DNA from: Bacillaceae bacterium IKA-2
GTDB lineage: Bacteria; Bacillota; Bacilli; Bacillales; Anaerobacillaceae
DNA: 64,000 nt
Direction: 5' to 3'
Assembly (NCBI GenBank): GCA_031761875.1
Contig: CP134492.1
Span: 744,001 to 808,000 of the forward strand
The notes under the pieces are model-generated. The model was not told the DNA's origin. It saw only the letters and a program-made list of their open reading frames with translations, and did not search any database. Numbering within the stretch: the first letter of the stretch is position 1; every line of letters begins with the position of its first letter. Below, one piece after another: positions 48,668 through 58,755 of this stretch. The position numbers and the translations under genes were made by a program.

Positions 48668-48944
48668 ATGATTACAATACATATTACTAAATAACCTTTG
48701 ATGGAGCAAAGTAATTAAGGATTGCATAGTTAGAGAAGAAGTGCCGTGGCTGAAAGCATTTCTCTATGTGCTTAATGAAAGAACACTCCTTAGGTTTTTC
48801 CATGAAATAAAAGTAAGGGAAAACGTTAACAGGCGTTAACTGTCTAGAGTGGGTCTTTTAAATTTAAAAGTCCAAATAGGGTGGTACCACGGGATATAAA
48901 CTCTCGTCCCTGATAGTAATATCAGGGATGGGAGTTTTTTTGTT
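48668..48944 (+). promoter_or_regulatory. T-box riboswitch controlling hisS-aspS
   Basis: The leader has the conserved T-box AGGGTGGTACCACGG (48879-48893) and a terminator hairpin with arms AACTCTCGTCCCTGAT (48899-48914) and ATCAGGGATGGGAGTT, then T7. Stem I is bounded by AAGGA (48718-48722) and TCCTT (48787-48791). Next to it AGAACAC contains CAC (48784-48786), a histidine codon fitting the downstream hisS, as candidate specifier; shifting by one reads AAC, so the assignment is tentative. Uncharged tRNA would stabilise the antiterminator. Confidence 0.93.
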
Positions 48945-48950
48945 CGTTAA

Positions 48951-49142
48951 GTAGAAGTTCAAAAAGTCTGTTAATCATAGCTGTCGAATCTCATCGTTGT
49001 CTCGCTTCTCTGCTGCTCATGTATTAAACACATACATTCCGCTGCTCGAAGCTTCGCCGCCTTGATTTTCTCCGCTCTGATTATCCTCCTTTTTGAAACA
49101 CTTATATATAGTAGAAGTTCAAAAAGTCTGGTAATCATAGCT
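48951..49142. repeat. Full-length family A element plus a second 5' end, between T-box and hisS
   Basis: A 32-bp direct repeat beginning GTAGAAGTTCAAAAAGTCTG occurs at 48951-48982 and 49111-49142 with one mismatch. The first copy continues through GCTGCTC and an ATGTAT/ATACAT hairpin to CCTCCTTTTTGAAAC (49086-49099), which is the inverted complement of its own start. The second copy breaks off 40 nt before the hisS ATG. Confidence 0.85.
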
Positions 49143-49181
49143 AAGCATGATACATAAAAAATTTGATTGAGGAGGTTTGAA

Positions 49182-50453
49182 ATGAATTTTAAAATACCGC
49201 GTGGGACTCAAGATATATTACCCGGGAAAGTAGAACATTGGCAATTTGTAGAGAATAAAGCACGAGATATTTGTCGGCGCTTTAATTATAAAGAAATTCG
49301 GACACCTATTTTTGAACAAACCGAATTGTTTGCGCGAGGGGTAGGCGACACAACAGATATAGTACAAAAAGAAATGTACACATTTGAAGACCGGAGCGGG
49401 AGAAGCATGACATTGCGACCGGAAGGAACGGCTTCAGCGGTCCGTGCTTATGTTGAAAACAAAATGTTTGGTAGTCCGATTCAACCAACGAAACTTTATT
49501 ACCTAGGGCCTATGTTTCGCTATGAACGCCCGGAGTCTGGGCGGATGCGCCAATTTGTGCAATTTGGTGTGGAAGCTATAGGAAGCGCTGATCCAATTAT
49601 CGATGCTGAAGTAGTTGCCTTAGCAATGGAATTTTATCGAGAATTAGGATTGAAAAATCTAAAACTTGTTATTAATAGTTTAGGCGATTCTCAGAGTAGA
49701 GATGCACATCGCGAAGCGCTTATTAACCATTTCGAACCGAGAATATCGGAATTTTGCTCAGACTGTCAAGCTAGATTAACGAAGAATCCATTGCGGATTT
49801 TAGACTGTAAAAAAGATCGCGATCATCAATTAATGGCGACAGCGCCTGCGATATTAACTTATTTGAATCCAGAATCAACTGCTTATTTTTCAAAAGTTCA
49901 AAGTCTACTTGAGGATATGAAAATTGATTTTGTCGTTGATCCAAATCTCGTTCGTGGACTAGATTATTATAATAATACTGCTTTTGAAATTATGATTGAT
50001 GGGGAAGGTTTTGGAGCGATTACTACATTAGCCGGAGGCGGACGCTATAACGGACTTGTTCAAGAAATAGGTGGACCAGAAATGCCCGGGATTGGTTTTG
50101 CTTTAAGTATTGAGCGTCTACTAATGGCTTTAGAAGTACAAGAAATATCTTTACCGATAACTGAGCATCTTGATTGCTACGTTATTTCAATTGGTGAAGA
50201 AGCAAAACTTGTTAGTACTAACGTTGTTTTTCGACTGAGACAAGCTGGACTTTCTTGTGATCAAGATTATCTTGGTAAAAAAATGAAGGCACAAATGAAA
50301 GCAGCTGATCGTTTTCAAGCTGCATATGTAGTGATAATTGGCGAAACTGAATTGGAAAAAGATGTAGTTATCATAAAAGAAATGAAAACCGGTGAGCAAC
50401 TAGAAATTTCAGTCAGTGAAGTAGCTGAATTTTTACAAAAGAGATTGATTTAA
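49182..50453 (+). CDS. hisS: Histidyl-tRNA synthetase
   Basis: A 423-residue class II synthetase. Motif 2 region ([19 protein letters not shown]), the His-binding [15 protein letters not shown] block and motif 3 ([12 protein letters not shown]) are clear. The ATG at 49182 has GAGGAGG upstream; the frame extends to 49167. About 240 nt separate it from the T-box terminator, mostly occupied by a dispersed repeat. It is followed 18 nt later by aspS in the same operon. Confidence 0.98.
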   Translation: MNFKIPRGTQDILPGKVEHWQFVENKARDICRRFNYKEIRTPIFEQTELFARGVGDTTDIVQKEMYTFEDRSGRSMTLRPEGTASAVRAYVENKMFGSPIQPTKLYYLGPMFRYERPESGRMRQFVQFGVEAIGSADPIIDAEVVALAMEFYRELGLKNLKLVINSLGDSQSRDAHREALINHFEPRISEFCSDCQARLTKNPLRILDCKKDRDHQLMATAPAILTYLNPESTAYFSKVQSLLEDMKIDFVVDPNLVRGLDYYNNTAFEIMIDGEGFGAITTLAGGGRYNGLVQEIGGPEMPGIGFALSIERLLMALEVQEISLPITEHLDCYVISIGEEAKLVSTNVVFRLRQAGLSCDQDYLGKKMKAQMKAADRFQAAYVVIIGETELEKDVVIIKEMKTGEQLEISVSEVAEFLQKRLI

Positions 50454-50471
50454 TAAAGGGAGGCATTACTA

Positions 50472-52259
50472 ATGATAGGAAGAACGCATAATTGTAGTGA
50501 GGTTCTAGAAGGTACGGTTGGACAAAAAGTTCGCTTAAAAGGATGGGTTCAAACTCGTCGAGATTTAGGACAAGTTATTTTTATAGATTTACGTGACCGT
50601 TCAGGTATTGTTCAAATTGTATTTCAACCGGAAGTGTCAGAAGAAGCACTTGCTATTGCAGATAAAGTACGCAGTGAGTACGTATTAGATATTGAGGGAA
50701 CGGTTGTTCTACGCGATAAAGAAACAGTTAATCCAAAAATGGCCACAGGAACAGTTGAAGTAATGGTAGAAAATATTGTTGTTTTGAACAAGGCAAAAAC
50801 TTTACCATTCCAAATTGAAGATGATACGAATGTTTCCGAAGACATTCGTTTAAAGTACCGTTATCTAGATTTACGCCGACCAGAAATGCAACAAATATTT
50901 CAGCTTAGACATAAGACGACAAAACTTATTCGAGATTTCCTAGATGAAAATACATTTATAGAAATTGAAACACCGATGTTAACGAAAAGTACACCTGAAG
51001 GGGCACGTGATTATTTAGTACCAAGCCGTGTGCATCATGGAGATTTTTATGCGTTACCGCAATCGCCACAAATATTTAAGCAATTATTGATGGTTTCGGG
51101 ATTTGAACGATACTATCAAATTGTACGCTGCTTTCGTGATGAAGATTTACGAGCCGATCGACAACCAGAATTTACACAAGTTGATATTGAGACATCATTT
51201 ATGGATACAGAGGACTTACTAGTGATGATGGAAGCAATGATGGAAAAAATTATGAATGAAGTAAAAGGAGTAAAGGTTATAACTCCGTTCCAACGATTAA
51301 CTTATGATGAAGCGATGAATCGTTATGGCTCAGATAAGCCGGATACTCGCTTTGACATGGAGCTAGTAGAACTTTCGGATATTGTTTGTAAAAGTGGCTT
51401 AAAGGTATTCACAAATGCGCTTGAAAATGGCGGAATTGTCAAAGGTTTAAATGTAAAAGGTGCAGCGACAAAACTTTCACGTAAAGAAATTGATGATTTA
51501 GCTAAATTTGTTGCTATCTATGGTGCAAAAGGCCTTGCGTGGTTAAAGGTTGATGAAGAGGGCCTAAAAGGACCGATTGCAAAGTTTTTCACGGAAACAG
51601 AAATAGCTGCGATGAAAATAGCGTTCAATGCTGAAGTTGGGGATTTGTTATTCTTTGGTGCTGATAAGAAAAAAGTTGTTTTTGATAGCCTCGGAGCACT
51701 TCGAATTAAGTTTGGTAAAGAATTAGGATTAATCGATCAAAGCAAGTATAATTTTTTATGGGTAACAGAATTCCCACTGCTATCTTACGATGAGGCTGAA
51801 AACCGTTATACGGCTGAGCACCATCCGTTTACAAGACCTATCAAAGAAGATCTAGAACTGCTGACAACAGCGCCAGAGAAAGTAAGAGCCGAAGCATATG
51901 ACTTAGTGTTGAATGGTTACGAGCTTGGTGGAGGATCACAACGTATTTTTGAGCGTGAACTTCAAGAAAAAATGTTTAAAGCATTAGGGTTTACAGAAGA
52001 AGAGGCGCGGAATCAGTTTGGTTTCTTAATGGATGCATTTGAATACGGAACCCCACCACACGGGGGAGTTGCATTAGGCTTAGATCGCTTAATAATGATT
52101 TTAGCTGGAAAAACAAATTTACGTGATACAATTGCTTTCCCGAAAACAGCAAGTGCGAGTTGTCTGTTAACAAATGCTCCAAGTGGAGTTAGCGAGGCAC
52201 AATTAACAGAATTAAATCTTTCAGTTATTCCTAAATTAGAAGAGAAAGTTCAAGCTTAA
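50472..52259 (+). CDS. aspS: Aspartyl-tRNA synthetase
   Basis: A 595-residue bacterial-type class II synthetase: N-terminal OB-fold (about 17-105), catalytic core with motif 2 ([20 protein letters not shown]), the bacterial GAD insertion domain (about 290-420), and motif 3 ([17 protein letters not shown]). Co-transcribed with hisS under the T-box. The 6S RNA gene follows, as in B. subtilis. Confidence 0.98.
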   Translation: MIGRTHNCSEVLEGTVGQKVRLKGWVQTRRDLGQVIFIDLRDRSGIVQIVFQPEVSEEALAIADKVRSEYVLDIEGTVVLRDKETVNPKMATGTVEVMVENIVVLNKAKTLPFQIEDDTNVSEDIRLKYRYLDLRRPEMQQIFQLRHKTTKLIRDFLDENTFIEIETPMLTKSTPEGARDYLVPSRVHHGDFYALPQSPQIFKQLLMVSGFERYYQIVRCFRDEDLRADRQPEFTQVDIETSFMDTEDLLVMMEAMMEKIMNEVKGVKVITPFQRLTYDEAMNRYGSDKPDTRFDMELVELSDIVCKSGLKVFTNALENGGIVKGLNVKGAATKLSRKEIDDLAKFVAIYGAKGLAWLKVDEEGLKGPIAKFFTETEIAAMKIAFNAEVGDLLFFGADKKKVVFDSLGALRIKFGKELGLIDQSKYNFLWVTEFPLLSYDEAENRYTAEHHPFTRPIKEDLELLTTAPEKVRAEAYDLVLNGYELGGGSQRIFERELQEKMFKALGFTEEEARNQFGFLMDAFEYGTPPHGGVALGLDRLIMILAGKTNLRDTIAFPKTASASCLLTNAPSGVSEAQLTELNLSVIPKLEEKVQA

Positions 52260-52302
52260 CTTTTATAAAAAATGACAATAATAAGTCAAATAATTAGAAA
52301 AC

Positions 52303-52331
52303 TTGAATTACAAAAAAGATAATGGTATTAT
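52303..52331 (+). promoter_or_regulatory. Promoter of the 6S RNA gene
   Basis: TTGAAT (52303-52308), 17-nt spacer, TATTAT (52326-52331). Confidence 0.65.
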
Positions 52332-52337
52332 ATAAAT

Positions 52338-52545
52338 AACGAAAGCAATAGATATAGAGTCCTGAGGTGTACGTAGGGTACTATACGTATTGAGCCAACA
52401 TTTTGAGTACGGGAGCTTGAAGTTTTGATTTGGAGTACATGCCTTTGTAAAAAGGAAGTATAAAAGGTTGAACAGAGCACCCACCTGTTTAGACAGGTTC
52501 AAAACTAAGTTTTTTTACGGCACATATTGGGACTCAAATTTAGTT
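52338..52545 (+). ncRNA. bsrA: 6S RNA (6S-1 / BsrA type), regulator of RNA polymerase
   Basis: In the aspS-tcdA gap, where B. subtilis has bsrA. The segment starts around AGAGTCCTGAGGTGTACG (52355-52372), very like the known 5' end of 6S-1 RNA (AGTCCTGATGTG). The closing stem pairs GAGTCC (52357-52362) with GGACTC (52529-52534), and internal stems frame a central bubble. Predicted length is about 200 nt, matching the family. It sequesters sigma-A RNA polymerase in stationary phase. Ends are approximate; the B. subtilis RNA is trimmed at the 5' end, as may happen here. Confidence 0.82.
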
Positions 52546-52550
52546 AGAAA

Positions 52551-52584
52551 GAAAAACCTAGGAAATTTTCCTAGGTTTTTCTAT
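52551..52584 (+). terminator. Terminator after 6S RNA
   Basis: Perfect palindrome GAAAAACCTAGGAAA and its complement, ending in TTTTTC. Confidence 0.88.
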
Positions 52585-52751
52585 GTCTAATCCAAGTTCC
52601 TAGTGGACATGCTTATTTCCTCGTCTAGTCAAGCTCCTCAATAGTATTAAATTAGAATGAGGGAAATGTACAATTAAATCAGCTTATGATATATTTTAGA
52701 ATGGGATAAAAATTCCTATCGTATTAATGGGAATTGGAAGGAGCAAAATTT

Positions 52752-53513
52752 ATGTTGCATCAGTTTTCTAGAAATGAACTTGCTATTGGTTATGACGGGC
52801 TCAATATTTTAAAAAATAGTACTGTTGCAGTCCTTGGTATTGGGGGAGTAGGTTCCTTCTCCGCTGAGGCTTTAGCACGTTCTGGTGTCGGGCGACTTGT
52901 TTTAGTTGATAAGGATGACGTCGACATTACAAATATAAATCGACAGGTTCATGCTTTACTTTCGACAGTTGGTCAGCCGAAAGTAGATTTAATGAAAGCA
53001 AGAATTTTGGATATAAATCCTGAGTGTGAAGTAATTGCCTTAAAAATGTTTTATACAGAAGAAACATTTGAAGCTTTCTTTGAATATGGTCTGGATTTTG
53101 TTATTGACGCTGCAGATACGATTTCTTATAAAATTCATATAATGAAAGAATGCTTAAATCGGAAAATTCCGATAATTTCTAGTATGGGCGTTGCGAACAA
53201 AATGGATCCAACTAAACTCCAAATTGCTGATATTTCAAAAACAAGCTATGATCCGTTGGCCAAAGTTATTCGCAAAAAGCTTCGGAAAGAAGGAATCTAT
53301 AAAGGGATAAATGTTGTTTTTTCTGATGAGCAACCAATAAAAATCCGCGAAGAAATTAGAAAAGAAATTGTTTCTAAGGCTCAAGAAGAATCCTCAGTGC
53401 GTAAAGCGAAAATGCCGCCATCTTCAAACGCTTTTGTTCCATCCGTATCTGGGTTGATCATGGCTGGCCATGTGATTACTCTTCTTTTGAAAGATATTGA
53501 AATACAGCGCTAA
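52752..53513 (+). CDS. tcdA: tRNA threonylcarbamoyladenosine dehydratase
   Basis: A 253-residue E1-like (ThiF/MoeB fold) enzyme that cyclises t6A to ct6A in tRNA. AVLGIGGVGSFSAEALARSG is the nucleotide-binding fold; DKDDVDITNINRQ contains the Asp/Arg residues of the adenylation site. Homologous to CsdL/YrvM, the gene next to 6S RNA in B. subtilis. The ATG at 52752 follows GGAAGGAG; the frame opens at a TTG at 52734. Confidence 0.93.
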   Translation: MLHQFSRNELAIGYDGLNILKNSTVAVLGIGGVGSFSAEALARSGVGRLVLVDKDDVDITNINRQVHALLSTVGQPKVDLMKARILDINPECEVIALKMFYTEETFEAFFEYGLDFVIDAADTISYKIHIMKECLNRKIPIISSMGVANKMDPTKLQIADISKTSYDPLAKVIRKKLRKEGIYKGINVVFSDEQPIKIREEIRKEIVSKAQEESSVRKAKMPPSSNAFVPSVSGLIMAGHVITLLLKDIEIQR

Positions 53514-53515
53514 CA

Positions 53516-53558
53516 AAAAGTTCCACACCTTATGATTAATGAGATGTGGAACTTTTTT
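53516..53558 (+). terminator. Terminator after tcdA
   Basis: AAAAAGTTCCACA / TGTGGAACTTTTTT stem, beginning 2 nt after the stop. Confidence 0.88.
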
Positions 53559-53671
53559 ACATTACATTTTAATTATTTTGTTTGTTTACACAAATTAATG
53601 CAAAAATACTGCCTATTATTTTAATGAATCAACAAATAATAGTTTAGTGTGAATTATCTTTGAACTTTGTC

Positions 53672-53700
53672 TTGATAAATATTTTGACATTTCATATAAT
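53672..53700 (+). promoter_or_regulatory. Sigma-A promoter of lctP
   Basis: TTGATA (53672-53677), 17-nt spacer, TATAAT (53695-53700). Confidence 0.75.
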
Positions 53701-53713
53701 GAAAGCACTTACA
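53700..53713 (+). promoter_or_regulatory. Candidate cre site (CcpA carbon catabolite control) at the lctP promoter
   Basis: TGAAAGCACTTACA fits the CcpA consensus TGAAAGCGYTTWCA with one deviation at the central CG. It overlaps the expected transcription start, a position that would block initiation. Confidence 0.6.
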
Positions 53714-53718
53714 AATGA

Positions 53719-53729
53719 TCGTCAGATGA
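53719..53729 (+). promoter_or_regulatory. Candidate operator for a LutR-like GntR repressor
   Basis: TCGTCAGATGA is an inverted repeat with one mismatch. A related TCAACCGATGA (complement TCATCGGTTGA) lies upstream of lutA at 55760-55770. Both positions and the lactate genes suggest a shared repressor; no lutR gene lies in the window. Confidence 0.4.
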
Positions 53730-53851
53730 CCTTAAGAGTAGTTTGCCAACAATTGCGGGGAGTATCTAGATATTATTTTAGTTTTGTATGGCGAGAAGCT
53801 AGCTCCGAAGGATTCCGATGACTATTTGAATAATTTTTAGGGGGAGTTATT

Positions 53852-55624
53852 TTGGGTAATGGTTTATTAGCAATCATCGCATTAGTACCAATTTTGTCAG
53901 TAATGTTATTCTTGGTCATCCTACGTTGGCCAGCAAGTCGCGCTATGCCACTATCTTTTGCAATTACGGTGGTAGTTGCATTATTCGTTTGGAACGTTCC
54001 GGTGAACCAAGTGATGGCAGCATCAGTTAGAGGTATCGTAACAGCGCTAGACATTTTGTTTATTGTATTTGGAGCAATCTTATTACTTAACACATTAAAA
54101 GAAGGTGGCGCATTACACACAATCCGCCAAGGGTTCACAGATATTTCTCCTGACCGTCGTGTTCAAGCAATTATTATTGCATGGTTGTTTGGAGCATTCA
54201 TAGAAGGAGCATCAGGATTTGGTACACCAGCAGCAATTGCTGCTCCACTTTTAGTAGCGATTGGGTTCCCAGCAATGGGTGCAGTATTAGTAGCGTTAAT
54301 TATTCAATCAACACCAGTTACATTTGGTGCAATTGGTACACCAATTGTCGTAGGTGTAAATAGTGCTTTAAGTTCAATTGAGTCAATTAAAGATGTACCT
54401 GCTGTATTGCAGCAAATAACTGGTCAAGTATCAATTTTACACATGGCAGTTGGTATCTTTATTCCACTAGTCATGGTAGCGATGCTAACCAAACACTATG
54501 GTAAAAATAAAACTTATACAGAAGGTTTAGCAATTTGGAAGTTTGCTATTTTTGCAGGACTTGCATTTACAGTTCCTTACATGATTATTGCAAATTTATT
54601 GGGACCTGAATTTCCATCTTTATTCGGTGGCTTAATTGGTTTAGCGATTGTTGTTCCAGCTGCAAAGCGTGGCTTCTTAATTCCAAAGCATACATGGCAG
54701 TTTGAAAAAGAAGAAAACTGGGATCCGAGTTGGTCTGGAAAGTTAAAAGTAGATAAGAGTGATTTTGTAGGTAGTAAAGTTTCTATGGTAGCGGCTTGGG
54801 TACCTTACATTATTGTTGGGGTACTATTAGTACTAACTCGTCTAAATAATTTACCAATTAAAGGTTGGCTAACTTCAGATGCTGTTAAGATTAATTTAGG
54901 CACACCTTTTGATGCTGGAATTGGAGTAGCATCAACACCGTTATATTTACCAGGTACAATCTTGGTAGTTGCGTCGTTAGTGTGTATCCTTTTATACGGT
55001 ATGAAAGGAAGCTCATATGGTAAAGCGGTTAAAGACTCGTTTGCAACAGTAGTCACTGCAGCGGCGGCATTACTTTTCGCTGTACCAATGGTTCAAGTAT
55101 TTATTAACTCAGGAGTAGGAACAAATGAATTTGGTACAATGCCATTCCAACTAGCTGTTGGAGCTTCTGAATTATTCGGTGCTGAGTGGCCAATCATCTC
55201 ACCAATTATCGGAGCACTAGGAGCATTCGTGGCAGGAAGTAATACCATTTCAAACATGATGTTTGCTGGTTTCCAATATGAAACTGCAGGACTTATCGGT
55301 GTCAGCGCTAGCGCAACAATAGTAGTTGCACTGCAAGCAATTGGTGGAGCTGCCGGTAATATGATTTGTGTTCACAACGTCGTTGCCGCATCTGCTGCAG
55401 CTGGTGTTGTTGGTCAAGAAGGTACAATGATCCGAAAAACCTTAGTTCCAATGACTTTCTATGTGCTATTTGCAGGTTCGATTGGTTATGTTTGGATCTA
55501 TGGCTTTGGTTTAAACATCGGTACAATTCTCCTTATAGGAATTATTGCTGGTATTATTTATGCAATTACTGTTGGTATTAAGAAAAACAAAGAAATGGAC
55601 GAAGAACAAAAGAATGCAGCTTAG
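53852..55624 (+). CDS. lctP: L-lactate permease
   Basis: A 590-residue protein with about 13-14 transmembrane segments of the LctP/LldP family. [20 protein letters not shown] and [18 protein letters not shown] are family blocks. It imports lactate with H+. The start is a TTG at 53852 with AGGGGGAG upstream. It stands just before lutA-lutB-lutC, giving a complete uptake and oxidation module. Well-placed promoter, cre and operator candidates lie within 180 nt upstream. Confidence 0.96.
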   Translation: MGNGLLAIIALVPILSVMLFLVILRWPASRAMPLSFAITVVVALFVWNVPVNQVMAASVRGIVTALDILFIVFGAILLLNTLKEGGALHTIRQGFTDISPDRRVQAIIIAWLFGAFIEGASGFGTPAAIAAPLLVAIGFPAMGAVLVALIIQSTPVTFGAIGTPIVVGVNSALSSIESIKDVPAVLQQITGQVSILHMAVGIFIPLVMVAMLTKHYGKNKTYTEGLAIWKFAIFAGLAFTVPYMIIANLLGPEFPSLFGGLIGLAIVVPAAKRGFLIPKHTWQFEKEENWDPSWSGKLKVDKSDFVGSKVSMVAAWVPYIIVGVLLVLTRLNNLPIKGWLTSDAVKINLGTPFDAGIGVASTPLYLPGTILVVASLVCILLYGMKGSSYGKAVKDSFATVVTAAAALLFAVPMVQVFINSGVGTNEFGTMPFQLAVGASELFGAEWPIISPIIGALGAFVAGSNTISNMMFAGFQYETAGLIGVSASATIVVALQAIGGAAGNMICVHNVVAASAAAGVVGQEGTMIRKTLVPMTFYVLFAGSIGYVWIYGFGLNIGTILLIGIIAGIIYAITVGIKKNKEMDEEQKNAA

Positions 55625-55661
55625 TAGTTTTGAATTAAATAAATAGTAATAAAATATCATT

Positions 55662-55700
55662 GTTCCCCACCCTACTATTGTATATAATAGGGTGGGGAAC
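55662..55700 (+). terminator. Inverted repeat / terminator after lctP
   Basis: 13-bp perfect arms GTTCCCCACCCTA / TAGGGTGGGGAAC with a 13-nt A/T loop. The T-tail is poor. A second hairpin CAGATTA / TAATCTG followed by TTTTT lies at 55724-55745. Confidence 0.65.
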
Positions 55701-55759
55701 TTAAATTAATCAAGTAAATAAAGCAGATTAAAATAATCTGTTTTTAACATCTGATCAGG

Positions 55760-55770
55760 TCAACCGATGA
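55760..55770 (+). promoter_or_regulatory. Candidate operator upstream of lutA
   Basis: TCAACCGATGA shares the pattern of the site at 53719-53729 and lies 37 nt before the lutA start. Confidence 0.35.
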
Positions 55771-55806
55771 CCGGATGACCTACTAAACTACTGGGAGGAA
55801 AAACGA

Positions 55807-56550
55807 ATGAAAGTTTCTTTATTTTTAACTTGTTTAGCAGATGTCGTCTATCCGGCGTCTGTTGGAAAAAGCACAGTTGAAATCCTTGAACGCTTTGGCT
55901 GTGAAGTTGATTTTCCGAAAAAACAAACATGCTGTGGACAGCCTGCATACAATAGTGGCTACCATCAGGAAACAAAAGAAGTTGCTAAACATATGATTAA
56001 TGTATTTAAAGATGCTGAGTATGTCGTTTCACCATCGGGTTCATGTACAGTTATGTTACACGAGTATGTTCATTTATTTAAAGATGACCCAGAATGGAAA
56101 CAAAAAGCTGAGGAGCTTAAAAACAAATCGTATGAATTAACACAATTTTTAGTTGATGTTCTGAAAATTACCGATGTAGGTGCAGAGTTTAATGCGAAAG
56201 TAACATATCATACGTCTTGTCATATGACACGGCTTTTGGGAGTTGTAGCAGCACCAATCACGTTACTTAAAAATGTTAAGGGTTTAAAGTTTACAGAACT
56301 TCCAAATAAAGAACAATGCTGTGGTTTTGGTGGAACTTTCTCTGTAAAAATGGTGCCGATATCAGAACAAATGGTAGATGAAAAAGTACAACATATTGGA
56401 GAAATTGATGCTGATGTTTTAATCGGTGCTGATTTAGGTTGTTTAATGAATATTGGTGGAAGGATCAATCGTCTAGGAAAGCCAATTAAAGTAATGCATA
56501 TTGCTGAAGTTTTAAATAGTCGATATGGTGGTGAAGTAGATGGGAATTAA
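55807..56550 (+). CDS. lutA: L-lactate utilisation protein A (Fe-S subunit with two CCG domains)
   Basis: A 247-residue protein with two cysteine-rich CCG domains: [11 protein letters not shown] (Cys near 42) and [11 protein letters not shown] (Cys near 173), as in LutA/LldE and heterodisulfide reductase HdrB. With LutB and LutC it oxidises L-lactate to pyruvate. The ATG follows TGGGAGGAA. The lutB start lies inside its end (11-nt overlap). Confidence 0.96.
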   Translation: MKVSLFLTCLADVVYPASVGKSTVEILERFGCEVDFPKKQTCCGQPAYNSGYHQETKEVAKHMINVFKDAEYVVSPSGSCTVMLHEYVHLFKDDPEWKQKAEELKNKSYELTQFLVDVLKITDVGAEFNAKVTYHTSCHMTRLLGVVAAPITLLKNVKGLKFTELPNKEQCCGFGGTFSVKMVPISEQMVDEKVQHIGEIDADVLIGADLGCLMNIGGRINRLGKPIKVMHIAEVLNSRYGGEVDGN

Positions 56551-57970
56551 AATAGGAGATGACAAATTTAATACTCGAGTAGATAAAGCGATTAATGATG
56601 ACTTTATGCGTAAAGCTGTTGTGGGTGCGCAAGAGCGGATGCAAGGTCGTCGTTTGGATTCTATCACTGCGCTCGGGAATTGGGAAGATTGGAGAAATCT
56701 TGCAGAAGAAATTCGTCAGCATACGTTAGAAAACTTAGACTTTTATTTAGAACAATTGACGGAAAATGTTGTAAAAAATGGTGGCAACGTTTTTTTTGCT
56801 GAAACGGCTGAAGAAGCAAATGACTATATAAAAGGCGTTGTACTGAACAAAAATGCCAAAAAGATCATTAAATCTAAATCAATGGTCACTGAAGAAATTG
56901 GGATGAATCAGGCTTTAGAATCAATGGGCTGTGAAGTAATTGAAAGCGATCTTGGTGAATGGATTTTACAATTAGATGACCATGATCCGCCTTCACATAT
57001 TGTTGTACCGGCACTTCATAAAAATAGAGAACAAATTCGTGAAACATTTGCCGAAAAAAGAGGTTACAAGGGAACTAGCGACCCAAAAGAGATGGCATTA
57101 TTTGCACGAAGAGAGTTACGAAAAGATTTTTTAGAAGCTGAAGTTGGAATTACAGGTTGTAACTTTGCAGTTGCCGAATCCGGGTCTATTTCTCTTGTCA
57201 CGAACGAAGGAAACGCAAGGTTAGCGACAACAATTCCAAAAACCCAAATAACCGTAATGGGTATGGAAAGAGTTGTACCTACTTGGGAAGAGCTAGATAT
57301 TCTGGTTAGTATGCTTGCCCGCAGTGCCGTTGGTCAAAAATTAACAAGCTATGTCACTGGTTTAACAGGTACAAAAGAAGAAGGTGACGTTGACGGCCCA
57401 GAAGAATTCCACCTTGTCATTATTGATAATGGCAGATCCAAAATTTTAGGAACACAATTTGAATCAGTGCTTCAGTGTATTCGTTGTGCGGCATGTATCA
57501 ATGTATGTCCAGTATACCGCCACGTGGGTGGTCATTCTTATGGCTCAATTTATCCAGGTCCAATTGGTGCGGTATTAACTCCATTATTAGCTGGTTATGA
57601 TGATTATAAGGAGCTGCCATATGCCTCTACCCTATGTGGAGCATGTACTGATGTATGTCCGGTGAAAATCCCATTACACAATCTTTTAATTGAGCATCGT
57701 CGCATAATAGTAGAAGAAGTTGGAAAAGCACCATTTGCTGAAAAACTAGCAATGAAAGGCTTTGCGTTTGCGGCGTCTACCTCAAGTATTTATAACATTG
57801 GAACGAAAACAGCTCCTTCTGTAATGGGGCCTTATTCGAAAAATGGGTTTATTTCAAATGGTCCAGGTCCAATTAAGTTATGGACAGATATCCGTGAGCT
57901 TCCTGAACTAAGTAAAGGTAAAGATAAGTTCAGAACATGGTTTGAAGATCGTGACAAGGGGGGAAACTAA
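56540..57970 (+). CDS. lutB: L-lactate utilisation protein B (Fe-S/LUD protein)
   Basis: A 476-residue protein with an N-terminal LUD-type domain (about 70-300) and two [4Fe-4S] ferredoxin-like motifs: [12 protein letters not shown] (from about residue 313) and CGACTDVCP (near 365). Length agrees with LutB (476 in B. subtilis). It probably passes electrons within the LutABC complex. Overlap with lutA and a 1-nt gap to lutC indicate an operon. Confidence 0.97.
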   Translation: MGIKIGDDKFNTRVDKAINDDFMRKAVVGAQERMQGRRLDSITALGNWEDWRNLAEEIRQHTLENLDFYLEQLTENVVKNGGNVFFAETAEEANDYIKGVVLNKNAKKIIKSKSMVTEEIGMNQALESMGCEVIESDLGEWILQLDDHDPPSHIVVPALHKNREQIRETFAEKRGYKGTSDPKEMALFARRELRKDFLEAEVGITGCNFAVAESGSISLVTNEGNARLATTIPKTQITVMGMERVVPTWEELDILVSMLARSAVGQKLTSYVTGLTGTKEEGDVDGPEEFHLVIIDNGRSKILGTQFESVLQCIRCAACINVCPVYRHVGGHSYGSIYPGPIGAVLTPLLAGYDDYKELPYASTLCGACTDVCPVKIPLHNLLIEHRRIIVEEVGKAPFAEKLAMKGFAFAASTSSIYNIGTKTAPSVMGPYSKNGFISNGPGPIKLWTDIRELPELSKGKDKFRTWFEDRDKGGN

Positions 57971-57971
57971 G

Positions 57972-58691
57972 ATGACTGTTGGAACAGCCTTTAACAAAGA
58001 TAGATTTTTAAATAATATTTCTAAAGCTTTAGGTCGTGACCGTAAAACTTCGGGTGTTAATCGCCCTGAGTGGAAAGATCGACCTCAGTACGAAGTGTTT
58101 AAAGGTATGACTCAAGATGAATTAGCTTTCGAGTTGGAAGAACAATGTAAGAACATCCACACAGTTAGTAAAAGAGCAACTTTAGAAACGTTACCAAAGG
58201 TATTAAAGGAAGTAATTGCAGAACTTGGTGGAAAGTCAATTGTAAATTGGAATGACCCACGGTTTGCTGAATATAACTTAACAGATGTTTTTGAAGAATT
58301 TGCTAGTCTAGAAACGAATCGACTTCACGTTTGGGACCCTGCACTCGGTGAAGAAAATATTAAACTGGCTGAACAAGCGAATATCGGGATTACATTTTCA
58401 GATATAGCACTAGCAGAGTCTGGTACAGTAGTTTTATTTAGCGATAAAGGAAAGGGTCGTTCAGTTAGTCTTCTTCCAGTAACACATATTGCGATAATTC
58501 CTAAAAGTACTATCGTTCCACGGATGACTCAAGCGGCAACCGAAATTCACCATATGGCCCAGAAAGGTCGCATACCATCCTGTATTAACTTTATATCAGG
58601 TCCAAGTAATAGTGCCGATATTGAGTTAAATCTAGTAGTTGGAGTACACGGTCCAGTTAAAGCCACATATATTATTGTAGATGATAAATAG
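57972..58691 (+). CDS. lutC: L-lactate utilisation protein C (LUD domain)
   Basis: A 239-residue LUD-domain protein, the third component of lactate oxidation. GITFSDIALAESGTVVLFS and FISGPSNSADIELNLVVGVHGP are diagnostic of LutC. The ATG at 57972 has AAGGGGGG upstream; the frame opens at 57942 inside lutB. Confidence 0.96.
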   Translation: MTVGTAFNKDRFLNNISKALGRDRKTSGVNRPEWKDRPQYEVFKGMTQDELAFELEEQCKNIHTVSKRATLETLPKVLKEVIAELGGKSIVNWNDPRFAEYNLTDVFEEFASLETNRLHVWDPALGEENIKLAEQANIGITFSDIALAESGTVVLFSDKGKGRSVSLLPVTHIAIIPKSTIVPRMTQAATEIHHMAQKGRIPSCINFISGPSNSADIELNLVVGVHGPVKATYIIVDDK

Positions 58692-58710
58692 AAAAGCAGA
58701 GGCGCGATAA

Positions 58711-58753
58711 AGGAGGGGATCATTCAAAAAATGAATGATCCCCTCCTTTTTTT
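58711..58753. terminator. Bidirectional terminator between lutC and rsfA
   Basis: 16-bp perfect arms AGGAGGGGATCATTCA and complement with a 5-nt A loop, then T7. It lies between two converging genes. Confidence 0.93.
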
Positions 58754-58755
58754 AG

